DNA of 37,862 nucleotides from Pseudomonadota bacterium (GCA_023391815.1 JAEWAF010000036.1:1-37862), one strand, 5' to 3'. Numbered from the stretch's first letter, positions 25,401 through 33,450 are shown. Translations and numbers: made by a program. The notes: generated by a model not told the origin, from the letters alone.

Positions 25401-25710
25401 CATCGCTGATGTACAGCAGTTGCCGACCGTCAGGACTGAAACGTGGATTGCGCTGCATGGCCGCGCCACCGTGCAACAGCTTCGCCTCACCGCCCGCGGC
25501 GGGCATCACATATATATCTCCCAGCAGGTCGAACGCGAGCGTGCGGCCGTCCGGACTGACGGCGACGCTCATCCACGTGCCTTCGTTCACCTGAAACTCG
25601 ACGTCGTAGGACGGCTGACCGGTGTTCTCGACATCCCAATCGGACTGAGCGAGCGCGGGTACCGCGAGCAGCGACAACAGCAGCTTGAAACAAAGATTCA
25701 TGGTGTTCAT
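22432..25710 (-). CDS. Secreted beta-propeller/amidohydrolase protein, copy 2
   Basis: The 1092-residue protein has a Sec signal (MNLCFKLLLSLLAVPALAQ). It then has a TolB/PD40-type beta-propeller region over about residues 40-640 (repeats such as VSPDGRTLAFD, FSPDGRQLLYIS and FSPDGSRIVFK). A metal-dependent amidohydrolase domain follows from about 655. The first metal motif is HGH at 709-711 (MPGLFDMHGHI). A lysine that could be carbamylated is at 811 (IVKSYRQ), and a further His is at 859 (QQHNLP). The usual C-terminal GTD motif reads GSHG at 971-974, so the normal catalytic Asp is absent there. The substrate is unknown; amide, peptide or cyclic ligands are possible. The start follows the paralogue's stop by 7 bp. 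Confidence 0.85.
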   Translation of the reverse strand: MNTMNLCFKLLLSLLAVPALAQSDWDVENTGQPSYDVEFQVNEGTWMSVAVSPDGRTLAFDLLGDIYVMPAAGGEAKLLHGGAAMQRNPRFSPDGRQLLYISDGGGSDNFWISNADGSNPRQVTHETIRLLSTPAWNGDGTLIAGALQFATEEKHHAAELRIYDLRGGGGRVLVPAPINDEPVNEPQFSRDGRYVYYTEKRTSQSKSRTYVDANHANLAVMRRDLASGDVQQLIRGFGSAIAPQLSPNDRRIAFVRRVREKTVLFVYDIATGKELPVFEGLDRDEQADYSWIDGYYPQYGWFPDNRHVAIWGKGKLWNVDMDTGAAKEIPFSVRSRHRITVAPRFTHDLAPKSITVRAIRQLAYSPDDRVVVFNALGRLWRKQDDAKPVRLTRATTFEFEPAFSHDGRKLAYVDWNDESGSRLMVVGSQGGAPKTIYSTAGVLRTPSFSPDGSRIVFKIDEGDRCLGGREARVGLYWIDAAGGKAHYIGPPGDAPMFSPDGKRIYYSTKSYIDHAVVAALESVNLDGFDQRVHAKTLDADTSEPRVSPDLKWIAFRHRQQYYVTRHRETGVPVTLTIASDSANPVTRLSDIGGYALVWSADSKRLHWAVGDQFVTAAVDATSPASAKPQLQRLAAGLEAPVDSPAGEVAFTNGRVITMAGDRVIERGTVVVRGNRIVAVGAADQVSVPTGAKVIDATGKTIMPGLFDMHGHINNCYYTSSGLMPQRQSARYADLAFGVTTNYDPYSLELPAYTQTEMTLTGDMVGPRSIESGLIAFGRIAKVDSGYVPIFSYQDAQDFMARKQALGGTIVKSYRQPMRSQRQMLIKAGREAGVMVDVEGESNFYLDLTAVIDGNTDQQHNLPVATYYDDVVQLYKHGQTPHTPTLIVLNGELLGENFIYQQQRMWEDPKVRTFIQVVTSGYSPVSTPHYAPPHVRGMMSINVADKLWDVGFRSVSRSVKKLDDAGVIVNAGSHGHVIGLALHWEMWLLSQGGMSNMNVLRSATLNGARTHGLDRQLGSLEPGKLADIIVLDRNPLEDIQNSNSVRYTMVNGRLYDANTMNEIGNYNKPRGKFFWEANRAPNNIDWEKSWAEQ

Positions 25711-25717
25711 CGTCCGC

Positions 25718-28700
25718 TCACTGCCCCGACCAGGCCGAGTTCCAATCGATGCCTTTGTAGTCATCGAGCTCCCAATAGAACCGGGTTCTGGGCCGCGGAT
25801 GGTTGCCGACCTCGTTCATGGTCGCCGAGTCGTAGAGCCGGCCGTTGAGCAGCGTGTAGCGCACCGAGTTGCTGTTGCGAATGTCCTCCAGCGGATTGCG
25901 ATCGAGCACGATCAGATCGGCCAACTTGCCGGGTTCCAGCGAGCCCAGTTGTTTGTCGAAACCGAGCGTAGTGGCGCCATTCAACGTTGCCGCGCGCAGG
26001 ATCCGATGATTGCTCATGCCGCCCTGCGCGAGCAGTTGCATCTCCCAGTGCATCGCCAATCCCGCGATCTCGCCGTGAGAGCCGACGTTGATCCGCACGC
26101 CGGCCTCGTCGAGCTTCTTGATCGAGCGCGACACCGAGCGGAAGCCGATGTCCCAAAGCTCGTCGGCCACATGGATGCTCGTCATATTGCGAGAGTGCAC
26201 CGGCGCGCCATCCGGCACTTCGAGTGCGCCGTAACTCGCAGTCGCCTCCTGCGCGAAGGTCTTCACCTTCGGGTCCTCCCAGGCGCGCTCCTTTTCGTAC
26301 AGGAAGTTTTCGCCGTACAGCTCGCCGAACGCCACCACCAGGGTCGGCGTATTCGAGCCGGCGGCGTGGCTCATGAGTTGGATCACATCGTCGTAGTAAT
26401 GCGCAACCGGCAGGTTGTGCTCGATATTGGTGTGGCCGTCGAGCATCATGGAAATGCCGTTATGGAAGTGCCCTTCCCCTTCCACGTCGACCATGATGCC
26501 GGTCTCGCGGCCGGCCTTGACCAGCATCTGGCGCTGCTGGCGACCGGGCTGTTTGTAGCTCTTGATGAAGATATCACCTAGCGCCTGCTTTCTCAGCAGC
26601 GCCCGATGCGCATCGTCATACTCGCGCAGCGGGACGTAATTGAAGTCCGCTTTGTGGGCGCGGCCGTAGATCGGACTGCCCGAGCCGATCCAGCGCGGGC
26701 CGACGGTGATGCCGGCGAGATCGGTTTCACGAGTCTCGTAGTTCGGCAGCTCGCTCGAGTAAGGATCGAAGTTGGTCGTCACACCGAACGCCAGCGCCGC
26801 GTAACGTGCCGCCTGCTTTTGCGGCATGACGCCACTTCGGTAACAACAATCGATGTGACCATGCATATCGATCAGGCCCGGCATGAGGGTCTTGCCGGTC
26901 ACATCGATCACTTTCGCGTCGGTCGGTGCGGTAACGGAACCGCTCGGGCCGACCGCAACGATGCGATTGCGCTCGACGACGATGGTGCCGTGCTCGATCA
27001 CTTCATCGCCCTTCATGGTGATGATGCGCGCATTGGTGAAGGCCAGCTTGCCGCTGGGCACATCCGCCGGGACTTTCAGATCGATCTTCGCGTAGGGTTG
27101 GGCGAGCGCGTTCGATGTATCGGTGACCTCGGCTCGATACAGCGACGAACCCAACGTCCAGTGCAGCGCCGATGAGTCGCTCGACCAGACCAGCGAATAG
27201 CCACCGAGATCGGTCAACTTTCGCACTGGTACTTCATCCGTGTCGGCGCTGATCGTGAGCGGCACGCCGATCTCGTTGAACGGCATCACGTAGTACTGCT
27301 GCATCTCGCGGAATGCGATCCAACGCAGATCGGGGCTGACGCGCAGTTCCAGCGTATCCGCATTCAGGGTATGAGCATGCTCGCGCCTGTCGAGCCCATC
27401 CAGCGTCACGCTGACGAGCGAATGGATGAATTCACCTCTGGCGCGCGATGTTTCGACGTAATAGATGCGCTGTCCGTCCGGCGAGAATACGGGCACATCG
27501 TCGCCAGCGACAACGAAGCGACTCACGCCGCCACCGACGGGCACGACATAAATGCCCGGCTGCGTACCGTAGCCGCCCATGGTCTTGTCCGCCTCATCGA
27601 TGCGATACACGACCTGCTTGCCATCCGGCGAAAACGAAGGGTTGCGAATGACGCCGCGACTCGTTGCTATGGTGCGCGCGTTTCGGCCAGCGGCGTTTGC
27701 GACCTTCACTGCGCTACCGTGCTCGTCATTCCACTCGACATATGCGAACGACCTGCCGTCGCGCGAGAACGTCGGATCGAACTCGAACGCCGCACTCTTG
27801 CTCAACCTGGCCGGCGCTGAAGAATTCGATTGAACCCATAATCTGTCGAGCGCCGTGAACACCAGACGCTTGCCATCGACCGACGGCGCGAGCTGTCGCA
27901 CGGACCGAACGGTGATCGAGTCGGGCGCGGCGTTCTGCTCGAAGTGCGGAGCGCGCACGATGCGATGCTTGGCATGCACACGGAACGGAATCTCGCTCGC
28001 GGTGCTGGCCTGCGTGTCGACTTTATATAACTTGCCCTTGCCCCAGATCGCGATGTGCCGGTTGTCCGGGAACCAGTCGAAGCGCGGGTAATATGCATTC
28101 TGCTGCACGAAGTCGGCGTGCAAGTCACGATCCAGATCGTCGAACACCGGCACTTGCGTGCGAGCCGCCACGTCGTAGATGAACAGCACGGTCTTTTCCT
28201 TGACGCGGCGAATGAACGCAACTTTCTTCCCGTCGTGGGAAACTTGCGGCGTGGTCGCGCTGCCCCAGCCGCCCATCAGCTCTTCCGTGGCACCCGAGGC
28301 CAGCTCGCGCCGTTTGATGACGTAGTTCGGATGACTGGCGTTGATGAAGATGTTCGGTTCGACGATTCGCTGCGTGTAATAAACGAACTGGCCGTCCGGC
28401 GTGAAGCTCGGCTCCTGCACGTCGCGTCGGTTCGCGGGCATCTCCACCAGCACGGCGCCCTTGCCGCCGCGCAGATCGAACAAGCGAATCTCCGAAGCCT
28501 TCATCAGTTGAAAAGTCGAGTACGCCTGCACGACGGCCACCGAATCGTCGTTCGGTCCCCACGTCGGCGCGCCGAGCATGTTGGCCGCGTCGTGCGTGAT
28601 CTGCCGTGCGTTCGAGCCGTCGACATTCGAGATCCATGCATTGTCGAACCCGCTCTCGTCGCTCTGATACAGCAGCTTGCTGCCATCGGCGCTGAAGCTC

Positions 28701-28981
28701 GGGAAGATCTGCATGGCCGGTCCTCCATGCACCAGCCGTGCATCGCCACCCGCGGCGGGCAACAGATAAATGTCGCCGAGCAGATCGAAGGCGAGCGTTG
28801 AGCCGTCCGGGCTCACGTCGACACTCATCCAGGTCCCTTCGTTTACGGTGAACGCGGCGTCGATGTACGGCTGACCGGTATCCGCGACATTCCAGGTTTG
28901 TTCATCGGCCGCCACGGCCGTGCTGAATAACGAAAAACCCACGGCCAGGCACAGCCGGTCGAATCGCCGCTTCACCGTCAT
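25718..28981 (-). CDS. Secreted beta-propeller/amidohydrolase protein, copy 1
   Basis: The 1087-residue protein is a tandem paralogue of the next gene with the same architecture: a signal peptide (LCLAVGFSLFSTAVA), propeller repeats over about residues 40-635 (VSPDGSTLAFDL, FSADGSKLLYQS, FSPDGKQVVYRI and FSPDGQRIYYVE), and an amidohydrolase domain from about 645. Metal-site candidates are HGH at 707-709, Lys807 (FIKSYKQ) and His855 (IEHNLP). GSHG at 967-970 replaces the usual GTD. Unlike copy 2 it has extra His residues at 838 and 840 (EGEGHFHNG), where copy 2 has EGESNFYLD, so the active sites differ. GAGGGG lies 8 bp before the ATG. It is the first gene of the minus-strand block that leads to the TonB receptor. 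Confidence 0.86.
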   Translation of the reverse strand: MTVKRRFDRLCLAVGFSLFSTAVAADEQTWNVADTGQPYIDAAFTVNEGTWMSVDVSPDGSTLAFDLLGDIYLLPAAGGDARLVHGGPAMQIFPSFSADGSKLLYQSDESGFDNAWISNVDGSNARQITHDAANMLGAPTWGPNDDSVAVVQAYSTFQLMKASEIRLFDLRGGKGAVLVEMPANRRDVQEPSFTPDGQFVYYTQRIVEPNIFINASHPNYVIKRRELASGATEELMGGWGSATTPQVSHDGKKVAFIRRVKEKTVLFIYDVAARTQVPVFDDLDRDLHADFVQQNAYYPRFDWFPDNRHIAIWGKGKLYKVDTQASTASEIPFRVHAKHRIVRAPHFEQNAAPDSITVRSVRQLAPSVDGKRLVFTALDRLWVQSNSSAPARLSKSAAFEFDPTFSRDGRSFAYVEWNDEHGSAVKVANAAGRNARTIATSRGVIRNPSFSPDGKQVVYRIDEADKTMGGYGTQPGIYVVPVGGGVSRFVVAGDDVPVFSPDGQRIYYVETSRARGEFIHSLVSVTLDGLDRREHAHTLNADTLELRVSPDLRWIAFREMQQYYVMPFNEIGVPLTISADTDEVPVRKLTDLGGYSLVWSSDSSALHWTLGSSLYRAEVTDTSNALAQPYAKIDLKVPADVPSGKLAFTNARIITMKGDEVIEHGTIVVERNRIVAVGPSGSVTAPTDAKVIDVTGKTLMPGLIDMHGHIDCCYRSGVMPQKQAARYAALAFGVTTNFDPYSSELPNYETRETDLAGITVGPRWIGSGSPIYGRAHKADFNYVPLREYDDAHRALLRKQALGDIFIKSYKQPGRQQRQMLVKAGRETGIMVDVEGEGHFHNGISMMLDGHTNIEHNLPVAHYYDDVIQLMSHAAGSNTPTLVVAFGELYGENFLYEKERAWEDPKVKTFAQEATASYGALEVPDGAPVHSRNMTSIHVADELWDIGFRSVSRSIKKLDEAGVRINVGSHGEIAGLAMHWEMQLLAQGGMSNHRILRAATLNGATTLGFDKQLGSLEPGKLADLIVLDRNPLEDIRNSNSVRYTLLNGRLYDSATMNEVGNHPRPRTRFYWELDDYKGIDWNSAWSGQ

Positions 28982-29012
28982 TCACTCATCCCCTCACGCT
29001 GCAAGCCCATAT

Positions 29013-29034
29013 CCCCACGCTCGTGCTCGTGGGG
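29013..29034 (-). other. Hairpin in the leader of the amidohydrolase genes
   Basis: CCCCACG and CGTGGGG form a 7-bp stem with an 8-base loop, 32 bp before the start at 28981. A TATAAG (minus strand, 29037-29042) just upstream could be a -10 box without a clear -35, so the hairpin would lie at the 5' end of the mRNA. Confidence 0.35.
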
Positions 29035-29076
29035 TTCTTATAGGGCATTCATGCTTGCGCCCGGGTTGCGTACTGC

Positions 29077-29108
29077 GCGCCGGCGGTGATTGGCGATCAC
29101 CACGGCGC
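29077..29108 (-). terminator. Bulged GC-rich hairpin just after the Dabb gene
   Basis: GGTGAT-N5-ATCACC, extended by five or six GC pairs across a small bulge, begins 8 bp after the stop of the Dabb gene. No T-tract follows, so termination is only suggested. Confidence 0.3.
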
Positions 29109-29115
29109 CTGGAGA

Positions 29116-29538
29116 TCAAGGCGTCGGCGCAGGTTTGACATCGTAAACCACGACGCGCTCCCACAGGTGCTCGCAGTCAGCGACGAACTTCTTGTGGATG
29201 GGGTGGACCTGATAGGCGTTCTGACCGGCCACATCGTCGAAGAACAGGATTTCCGACGCGCTGTAGCTGGCATCGACCACACCGCGCTGCTCGGTCTCGG
29301 CGGGCACGCCGATGTGAATGGCTTTGACGGTCTCGATCGCGCCGAGGGTCCGAAGGCCGGCCAACAGGCGAGCGAGATCTTCCTTCGACTTGGGATTCTT
29401 CAGCCAGAAGAAGACGTGATGAACGACCGGCGGAATCGCGGCCTTGCCTGCTCCGGGGCTCGCCGCTTGAGCTGAGAGGCCGGCGCCGGCCAGTGCGGCG
29501 GCGGCGGCGATGACGTGTCGTCGACTGTGGGTCGGCAT
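29116..29538 (-). CDS. Tat-exported Dabb (stress-responsive alpha/beta barrel) protein
   Basis: The 140-residue product starts with a twin-arginine-like signal (SRRHVIAAAAALAGAGLSAQA), so it is probably exported folded. The rest is a Dabb ferredoxin-like domain: VVHHVFFWLKNPKSKEDLARLLAGLRTL, then VDASYSASEILFFDD, then QVHPIHKKFVADCEHLW. These are the usual Dabb positions of the FW, the middle strand and the HP.H motif. Dabb proteins form small dimers; some are cyclases or stress proteins, but most are uncharacterised. A good AAGGAAG ribosome-binding site precedes the ATG. It is divergent from glcD with 87 bp between. Its function is not known, and the link to glycolate metabolism is positional only. 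Confidence 0.82.
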   Translation of the reverse strand: MPTHSRRHVIAAAAALAGAGLSAQAASPGAGKAAIPPVVHHVFFWLKNPKSKEDLARLLAGLRTLGAIETVKAIHIGVPAETEQRGVVDASYSASEILFFDDVAGQNAYQVHPIHKKFVADCEHLWERVVVYDVKPAPTP

Positions 29539-29550
29539 GCAAGCTTCCTT

Positions 29551-29581
29551 TTGACTGAGTTAATCCGTGCGCGAGTATAAG
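29551..29581 (+). promoter_or_regulatory. Candidate promoter of glcDEF
   Basis: TTGACT (29551-29556) and TATAAG (29576-29581) or GTATAA (29575-29580) are 19 or 18 bp apart. They lie in the Dabb-glcD divergent gap. CGCGAG-GCG-CTCGCG (29590-29604) would fold in the leader just upstream of the start. The reverse of this -10 region also reads TATACT for the Dabb gene. Confidence 0.45.
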
Positions 29582-29625
29582 CCGGCCCGCGCGAGGCGCT
29601 CGCGAGTCCTCTATGATTCGGCCCC

Positions 29626-31140
29626 ATGGACCGCGCCAATCCCGCCCCGTTGTCGCCCGCCGAGCGCTCACTGCCCGTGGATGCGATCCGGCAGCGCAGC
29701 CTGGTCGCCGCCCTGCGCGCGTTCCTGCCAGAAGACGCCGTCCTGTTTCGCGAAGAGGATACGCGCCCCTATGAGTGCGACGGCCTGACGCTGTTCCGTC
29801 AGTTGCCCATGATCGTGGCGCTGCCGGAAACGGAAGAGCAGACCCGGCGCGTTCTGCAGCTCTGCCACGAGCACAAGGTACCCGTCGTTCCGCGAGGCGC
29901 CGGCACCGGACTCTCTGGCAGCGCGCTACCCCACCACGCGGGTCTGTTGCTCTCACTGGCCAAGCTCAATCGCATCGTGTCCATCGATGCTCGAGCGCGA
30001 ACCGCCACCGTCCAACCCGGCGTGCGCAATCTCGCGATCAGCGAAGCAGCCGCACGTCATCGACTTTATTACGCGCCCGACCCGTCGAGTCAGATCGCCT
30101 GCACCATCGGCGGCAACGTTGCCGAGAATTCCGGCGGCGTCCATTGTTTGAAATATGGCCTCACGGTTCACAACATCCTGCGCGTACGCGGACTCACCGT
30201 CGAAGGCGAGCCGGTGGAATTCGGGGGCCTTGCGCCGGACGCGCCCGGTCTCGATTTGTTGGCCCTGGTCGTCGGCTCGGAAGGCATGCTTGCAGTGGTT
30301 ACAGAAGTCACGGTGCGACTCGTGCCCGTCCCGCAGGCCGCTCGTTGCATCATGGCCAGCTTCGCGGACGTGGGCGAAGCCGGCGATGCGGTCGCGGCTT
30401 TGATCGCGGACGGCATCATTCCCGCCGGCTTGGAAATGTTGGATCGAGCGGCGAGCCGGCTGGTCGAGCCATTCGCCAACGCCGGGTACGACCTCGATGC
30501 CGCGGCTGTGTTGTTATGCGAGTCCGATGGCACGCCCGAAGAGGTCGCCGAAGAAATCGAGCGCATGTCGGCGGTACTGCTCGCCGCGCGAGCCACGCGC
30601 ATCCAGGTTTCGAACAGCGAAGCGGAGCGATTGCGCTTTTGGGCCGGACGGAAGAACGCATTTCCCGCGGCGGGGCGAGCGTCGCCTGCTTACTACTGCA
30701 TGGATGGCACGATCCCGCGCCGTCGCCTGGGCGAAGTGTTGAAGGCAATCCAAGCGCTGGAGCCGAAGTACGGACTGCGCTGTCCGAATGTTTTTCACGC
30801 TGGCGACGGCAACTTGCATCCTTTGATTCTGTTCGACGACGCCGATCCGGATTCCGTCGCGCGCGCCGAAGCGTTCGGCGCCGAAATCCTGGAGCTGTGC
30901 GTGCAAATGGGCGGCACCGTGACCGGCGAGCACGGCGTCGGCGTGGAGAAGCTGGATCAAATGTGCTCGCAGTTCGATCGCGCCACGCTCGATACATTCC
31001 TGGGGGTGAAGAGCGCGTTCGATCCGGCCGGCTTGTTGAATCCGGGCAAGGTCATACCGACGTTGCACCGCTGCGCCGAATACGGCCGCATGCGCGTTCA
31101 TGGTGGCAATGTTCGATTTCCCGACTTGCCGCGCTTCTGA
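29626..31140 (+). CDS. glcD: Glycolate oxidase subunit GlcD (FAD-linked)
   Basis: GlcD is the FAD subunit of glycolate dehydrogenase, which oxidises glycolate (and D-lactate) to glyoxylate at the inner membrane. The 504-residue length fits the family. The PP-loop FAD site is clear (VPRGAGTGLSGSALP at about 88-102), followed by IGGNVAENSGGVHCLKYG at about 161-178. The C-terminal catalytic part has FHAGDGNLHPLILFD and GTVTGEHGVGVEK with the expected histidines. No strong ribosome-binding site is seen before ATG 29626. Its TGA shares one base with the glcE ATG (TGATG), so the subunits are co-translated. A D-2-hydroxyacid other than glycolate is possible, but glcE, glcF and glcB beside it favour glycolate. 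Confidence 0.94.
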   Translation: MDRANPAPLSPAERSLPVDAIRQRSLVAALRAFLPEDAVLFREEDTRPYECDGLTLFRQLPMIVALPETEEQTRRVLQLCHEHKVPVVPRGAGTGLSGSALPHHAGLLLSLAKLNRIVSIDARARTATVQPGVRNLAISEAAARHRLYYAPDPSSQIACTIGGNVAENSGGVHCLKYGLTVHNILRVRGLTVEGEPVEFGGLAPDAPGLDLLALVVGSEGMLAVVTEVTVRLVPVPQAARCIMASFADVGEAGDAVAALIADGIIPAGLEMLDRAASRLVEPFANAGYDLDAAAVLLCESDGTPEEVAEEIERMSAVLLAARATRIQVSNSEAERLRFWAGRKNAFPAAGRASPAYYCMDGTIPRRRLGEVLKAIQALEPKYGLRCPNVFHAGDGNLHPLILFDDADPDSVARAEAFGAEILELCVQMGGTVTGEHGVGVEKLDQMCSQFDRATLDTFLGVKSAFDPAGLLNPGKVIPTLHRCAEYGRMRVHGGNVRFPDLPRF

Positions 31141-32216
31141 TGGATGAAGCACTGACTCAGCTGTGCGAGATCGTGCGCGCCGCTTCGGAGGCGCGAGCAC
31201 CGCTGTTCATCCGCGCCGGCGGTACGAAAGAGTTCTACGGGAACCGCTCCGAAGGAACGTTGCTCGATCCTCGCACTGTGACGGGCATTGTCGATTACCA
31301 GCCGACCGAGCTCGTTGTGACAGCTCGCGCCGGCACTGAGCTCGCGGAGTTGGAACAGTTGCTGACCGAGAATGGACAGATGCTCGCCTTCGAGCCACCG
31401 CACTTCGGCGCCAATGCGACCGTTGGCGGTTGTATCGCTGCCGGCCTGGCCGGTCCGCGACGCGTTTCCTTCGGGCCGACGTATGGCGGCGTTCGTGACT
31501 TCGTGCTCGGCGCGAAGCTGATCGACGGTCGCGGCGAATTACTGACGTTCGGCGGCACCGTCATGAAGAATGTCGCCGGCTACGATGTGTCGCGACTGCT
31601 CGCGGGCTCGATGGGCATCCTCGGAGTGATCGCCGAAGTGTCGATCAAGGTGCTGCCCCGTCCGATTTCGCATCACACGTTGTGCTTCGAGATCGCTGAA
31701 GCGGCGGCCGTGGATAAACTGAACGAGTGGGCGGGACGACCGCTGCCCCTATCCGCCTCGGTATGGCACGACGGCACGCTCTACGTGAGATTGGCAGGCG
31801 CCTCCGCGGCGGTGAGAGCGGCACGACATCAGCTTGGCGGCGAGGACATCGACAACGAACACGCTGACGCATTCTGGACCGGCATCCGCGAGCAGACGCA
31901 TCCTTTCTTCTCCGGCCAGACGCCGTTGTGGCGCATTTCGGTGCCTTCGACTGCGCCGGCGTTGTCTATCAGCGCACCGACGTTGATCGAGTGGAACGGA
32001 TCGCTACGATGGTTGCGGACTGAACGAAGTGCAGAAGAAGTGCGCGAGTGTGCGCGGCGAGCCAGCGGTCATGCGACTTTGTTTCGCGGCGGCGATCGCT
32101 CTGCCGGTGCGTTCACGCCCTTGACGGCTCCGCTCGCTGCCATTCACCGCCGACTGAAAGCTCAGTTCGATCCCGCGAACATTTTCAATCGCGGCCGACT
32201 GTATCCAGACCTTTGA
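31140..32216 (+). CDS. glcE: Glycolate oxidase subunit GlcE
   Basis: GlcE is the second FAD-binding subunit of glycolate oxidase; GlcD, GlcE and GlcF are all needed for activity in E. coli. The 358-residue protein has an FAD_binding_4 domain at the N-terminus (LFIRAGGTKEFYG; VTARAGTELAELEQLL; LAFEPPHFGANATVGGCIAAGLAGP). It then has the family GGTVMKNVAGYDVSRLLAGSMG, and ends with the usual FDPANIFNRGRLYPDL. The true start is ATG 31140, which overlaps the glcD stop; the same frame is open upstream only as a shadow of glcD. There is no own ribosome-binding site, so translational coupling is likely. glcF follows after 15 bp. Confidence 0.94.
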   Translation: MDEALTQLCEIVRAASEARAPLFIRAGGTKEFYGNRSEGTLLDPRTVTGIVDYQPTELVVTARAGTELAELEQLLTENGQMLAFEPPHFGANATVGGCIAAGLAGPRRVSFGPTYGGVRDFVLGAKLIDGRGELLTFGGTVMKNVAGYDVSRLLAGSMGILGVIAEVSIKVLPRPISHHTLCFEIAEAAAVDKLNEWAGRPLPLSASVWHDGTLYVRLAGASAAVRAARHQLGGEDIDNEHADAFWTGIREQTHPFFSGQTPLWRISVPSTAPALSISAPTLIEWNGSLRWLRTERSAEEVRECARRASGHATLFRGGDRSAGAFTPLTAPLAAIHRRLKAQFDPANIFNRGRLYPDL

Positions 32217-32231
32217 GCAAGCGTCGCACTC

Positions 32232-33446
32232 ATGAGAACGCAGCTCGCCGATTTCATCAAAGACACGTCCGAAGGCAAGGAAGCCCAAGAGATCGTGCGC
32301 CGCTGCGTGCATTGTGGTTTCTGTACGGCGACCTGCCCTACTTATCAACTACTCGGCGACGAGTTGGATGGACCGCGCGGTCGAATCTACCTGATCAAGC
32401 AGGTGCTCGAAGGCGTCGAGCCGACGCGGAGCACTCAGCTTCACCTGGATCGATGCCTCACCTGCCGGGCTTGCGAGACGACCTGCCCATCGGGCGTGCA
32501 GTATGGCCGGCTGGTCGACATCGGGCGGAACATCGTCGAGAGCAAGGTCGAACGCCCGTTTAGCGAACAGGTGGCGCGGTCGGCATTGAAACATGGGCTC
32601 ACCAGCAAGCTGTTCGGACCCGCGATGCGCACCGGCCAGGCTGTGCGCTCGCTTCTGCCCGAATCGATTCGCGCGAAGGTTCCAGAGCGACGCGACGCTG
32701 GCGCCTGGCCGCAGCGATCGCACGCTCGCAAGATGATACTGCCGCTCGGGTGCGTGCAGCCGTCGATGTCACCGGGAATCGACGCCGCAACGGCGCGCGT
32801 GTTGGATGCGCTCGAAATCGAGGTCATCACGCCGGCCGCGAGCTGTTGTGGCGCCATCAAACATCATCTGAACGATCACGATGCCGCGTTGGTCGAAGTC
32901 CGAAACAACATCGACGCCTGGTGGCCGCACGTAGAGGCGAGAGTCGAAGCGATTGTGATGAATGCGTCGGGCTGCGGCGCGATGGTCAAGGAGTACGCGC
33001 ATCTGCTACGCCATGATCCGGCGTATGCAGAGAAAGCTCGGCGTATCGTCGCGCTCATTAAGGATCTGGCTGAGCTTCTGCCATCACATGCAGTGACGCT
33101 GGCGAGCAAAGTCCGCCGGCAACCTGAGCGCGTCGTGTTTCATCCGCCATGCACGTTGCAACACGGTCAGAAGATCCGTGGGGTGGTCGAACAACTGCTC
33201 AGCGCGCTCGGCGCGGAAGTCCTGCCACTGGCCGAGAGCCACTTGTGCTGCGGATCGGCGGGCACCTACTCGGTCTTGCAGCCGGAGCTGAGCAGACAAC
33301 TCCGCGAGCGCAAGCTCGACGCGTTGGAGGCTCAGCAGCCGGATGTGATTCTTTCCGCGAACATCGGCTGCATCACCCATCTTGCGAGTGGCGCGCGGGC
33401 ACCGGTGCGCCACTGGATCGAGTGGCTCGACGCCCGCCTGGCCTAG
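32232..33446 (+). CDS. glcF: Glycolate oxidase iron-sulfur subunit GlcF
   Basis: GlcF carries electrons from the FAD subunits to the respiratory chain. The 404-residue protein has two 4Fe-4S motifs at the N-terminus (CVHCGFCTATCP at about 22-33 and CLTCRACETTCP at about 76-87). Two CCG-type cysteine-rich domains follow (ASCCGAIKHH near 202, and HPPCTLQHGQ with HLCCGSAGTYS near 300-345). MRTQLADFIKDTSEGKEAQEIVRRCVHCG is the usual GlcF opening. It is the last gene of glcDEF. Only 4 bp separate its stop from the stop of the convergent malate synthase gene. Confidence 0.95.
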   Translation: MRTQLADFIKDTSEGKEAQEIVRRCVHCGFCTATCPTYQLLGDELDGPRGRIYLIKQVLEGVEPTRSTQLHLDRCLTCRACETTCPSGVQYGRLVDIGRNIVESKVERPFSEQVARSALKHGLTSKLFGPAMRTGQAVRSLLPESIRAKVPERRDAGAWPQRSHARKMILPLGCVQPSMSPGIDAATARVLDALEIEVITPAASCCGAIKHHLNDHDAALVEVRNNIDAWWPHVEARVEAIVMNASGCGAMVKEYAHLLRHDPAYAEKARRIVALIKDLAELLPSHAVTLASKVRRQPERVVFHPPCTLQHGQKIRGVVEQLLSALGAEVLPLAESHLCCGSAGTYSVLQPELSRQLRERKLDALEAQQPDVILSANIGCITHLASGARAPVRHWIEWLDARLA

Positions 33447-33450
33447 AGCC

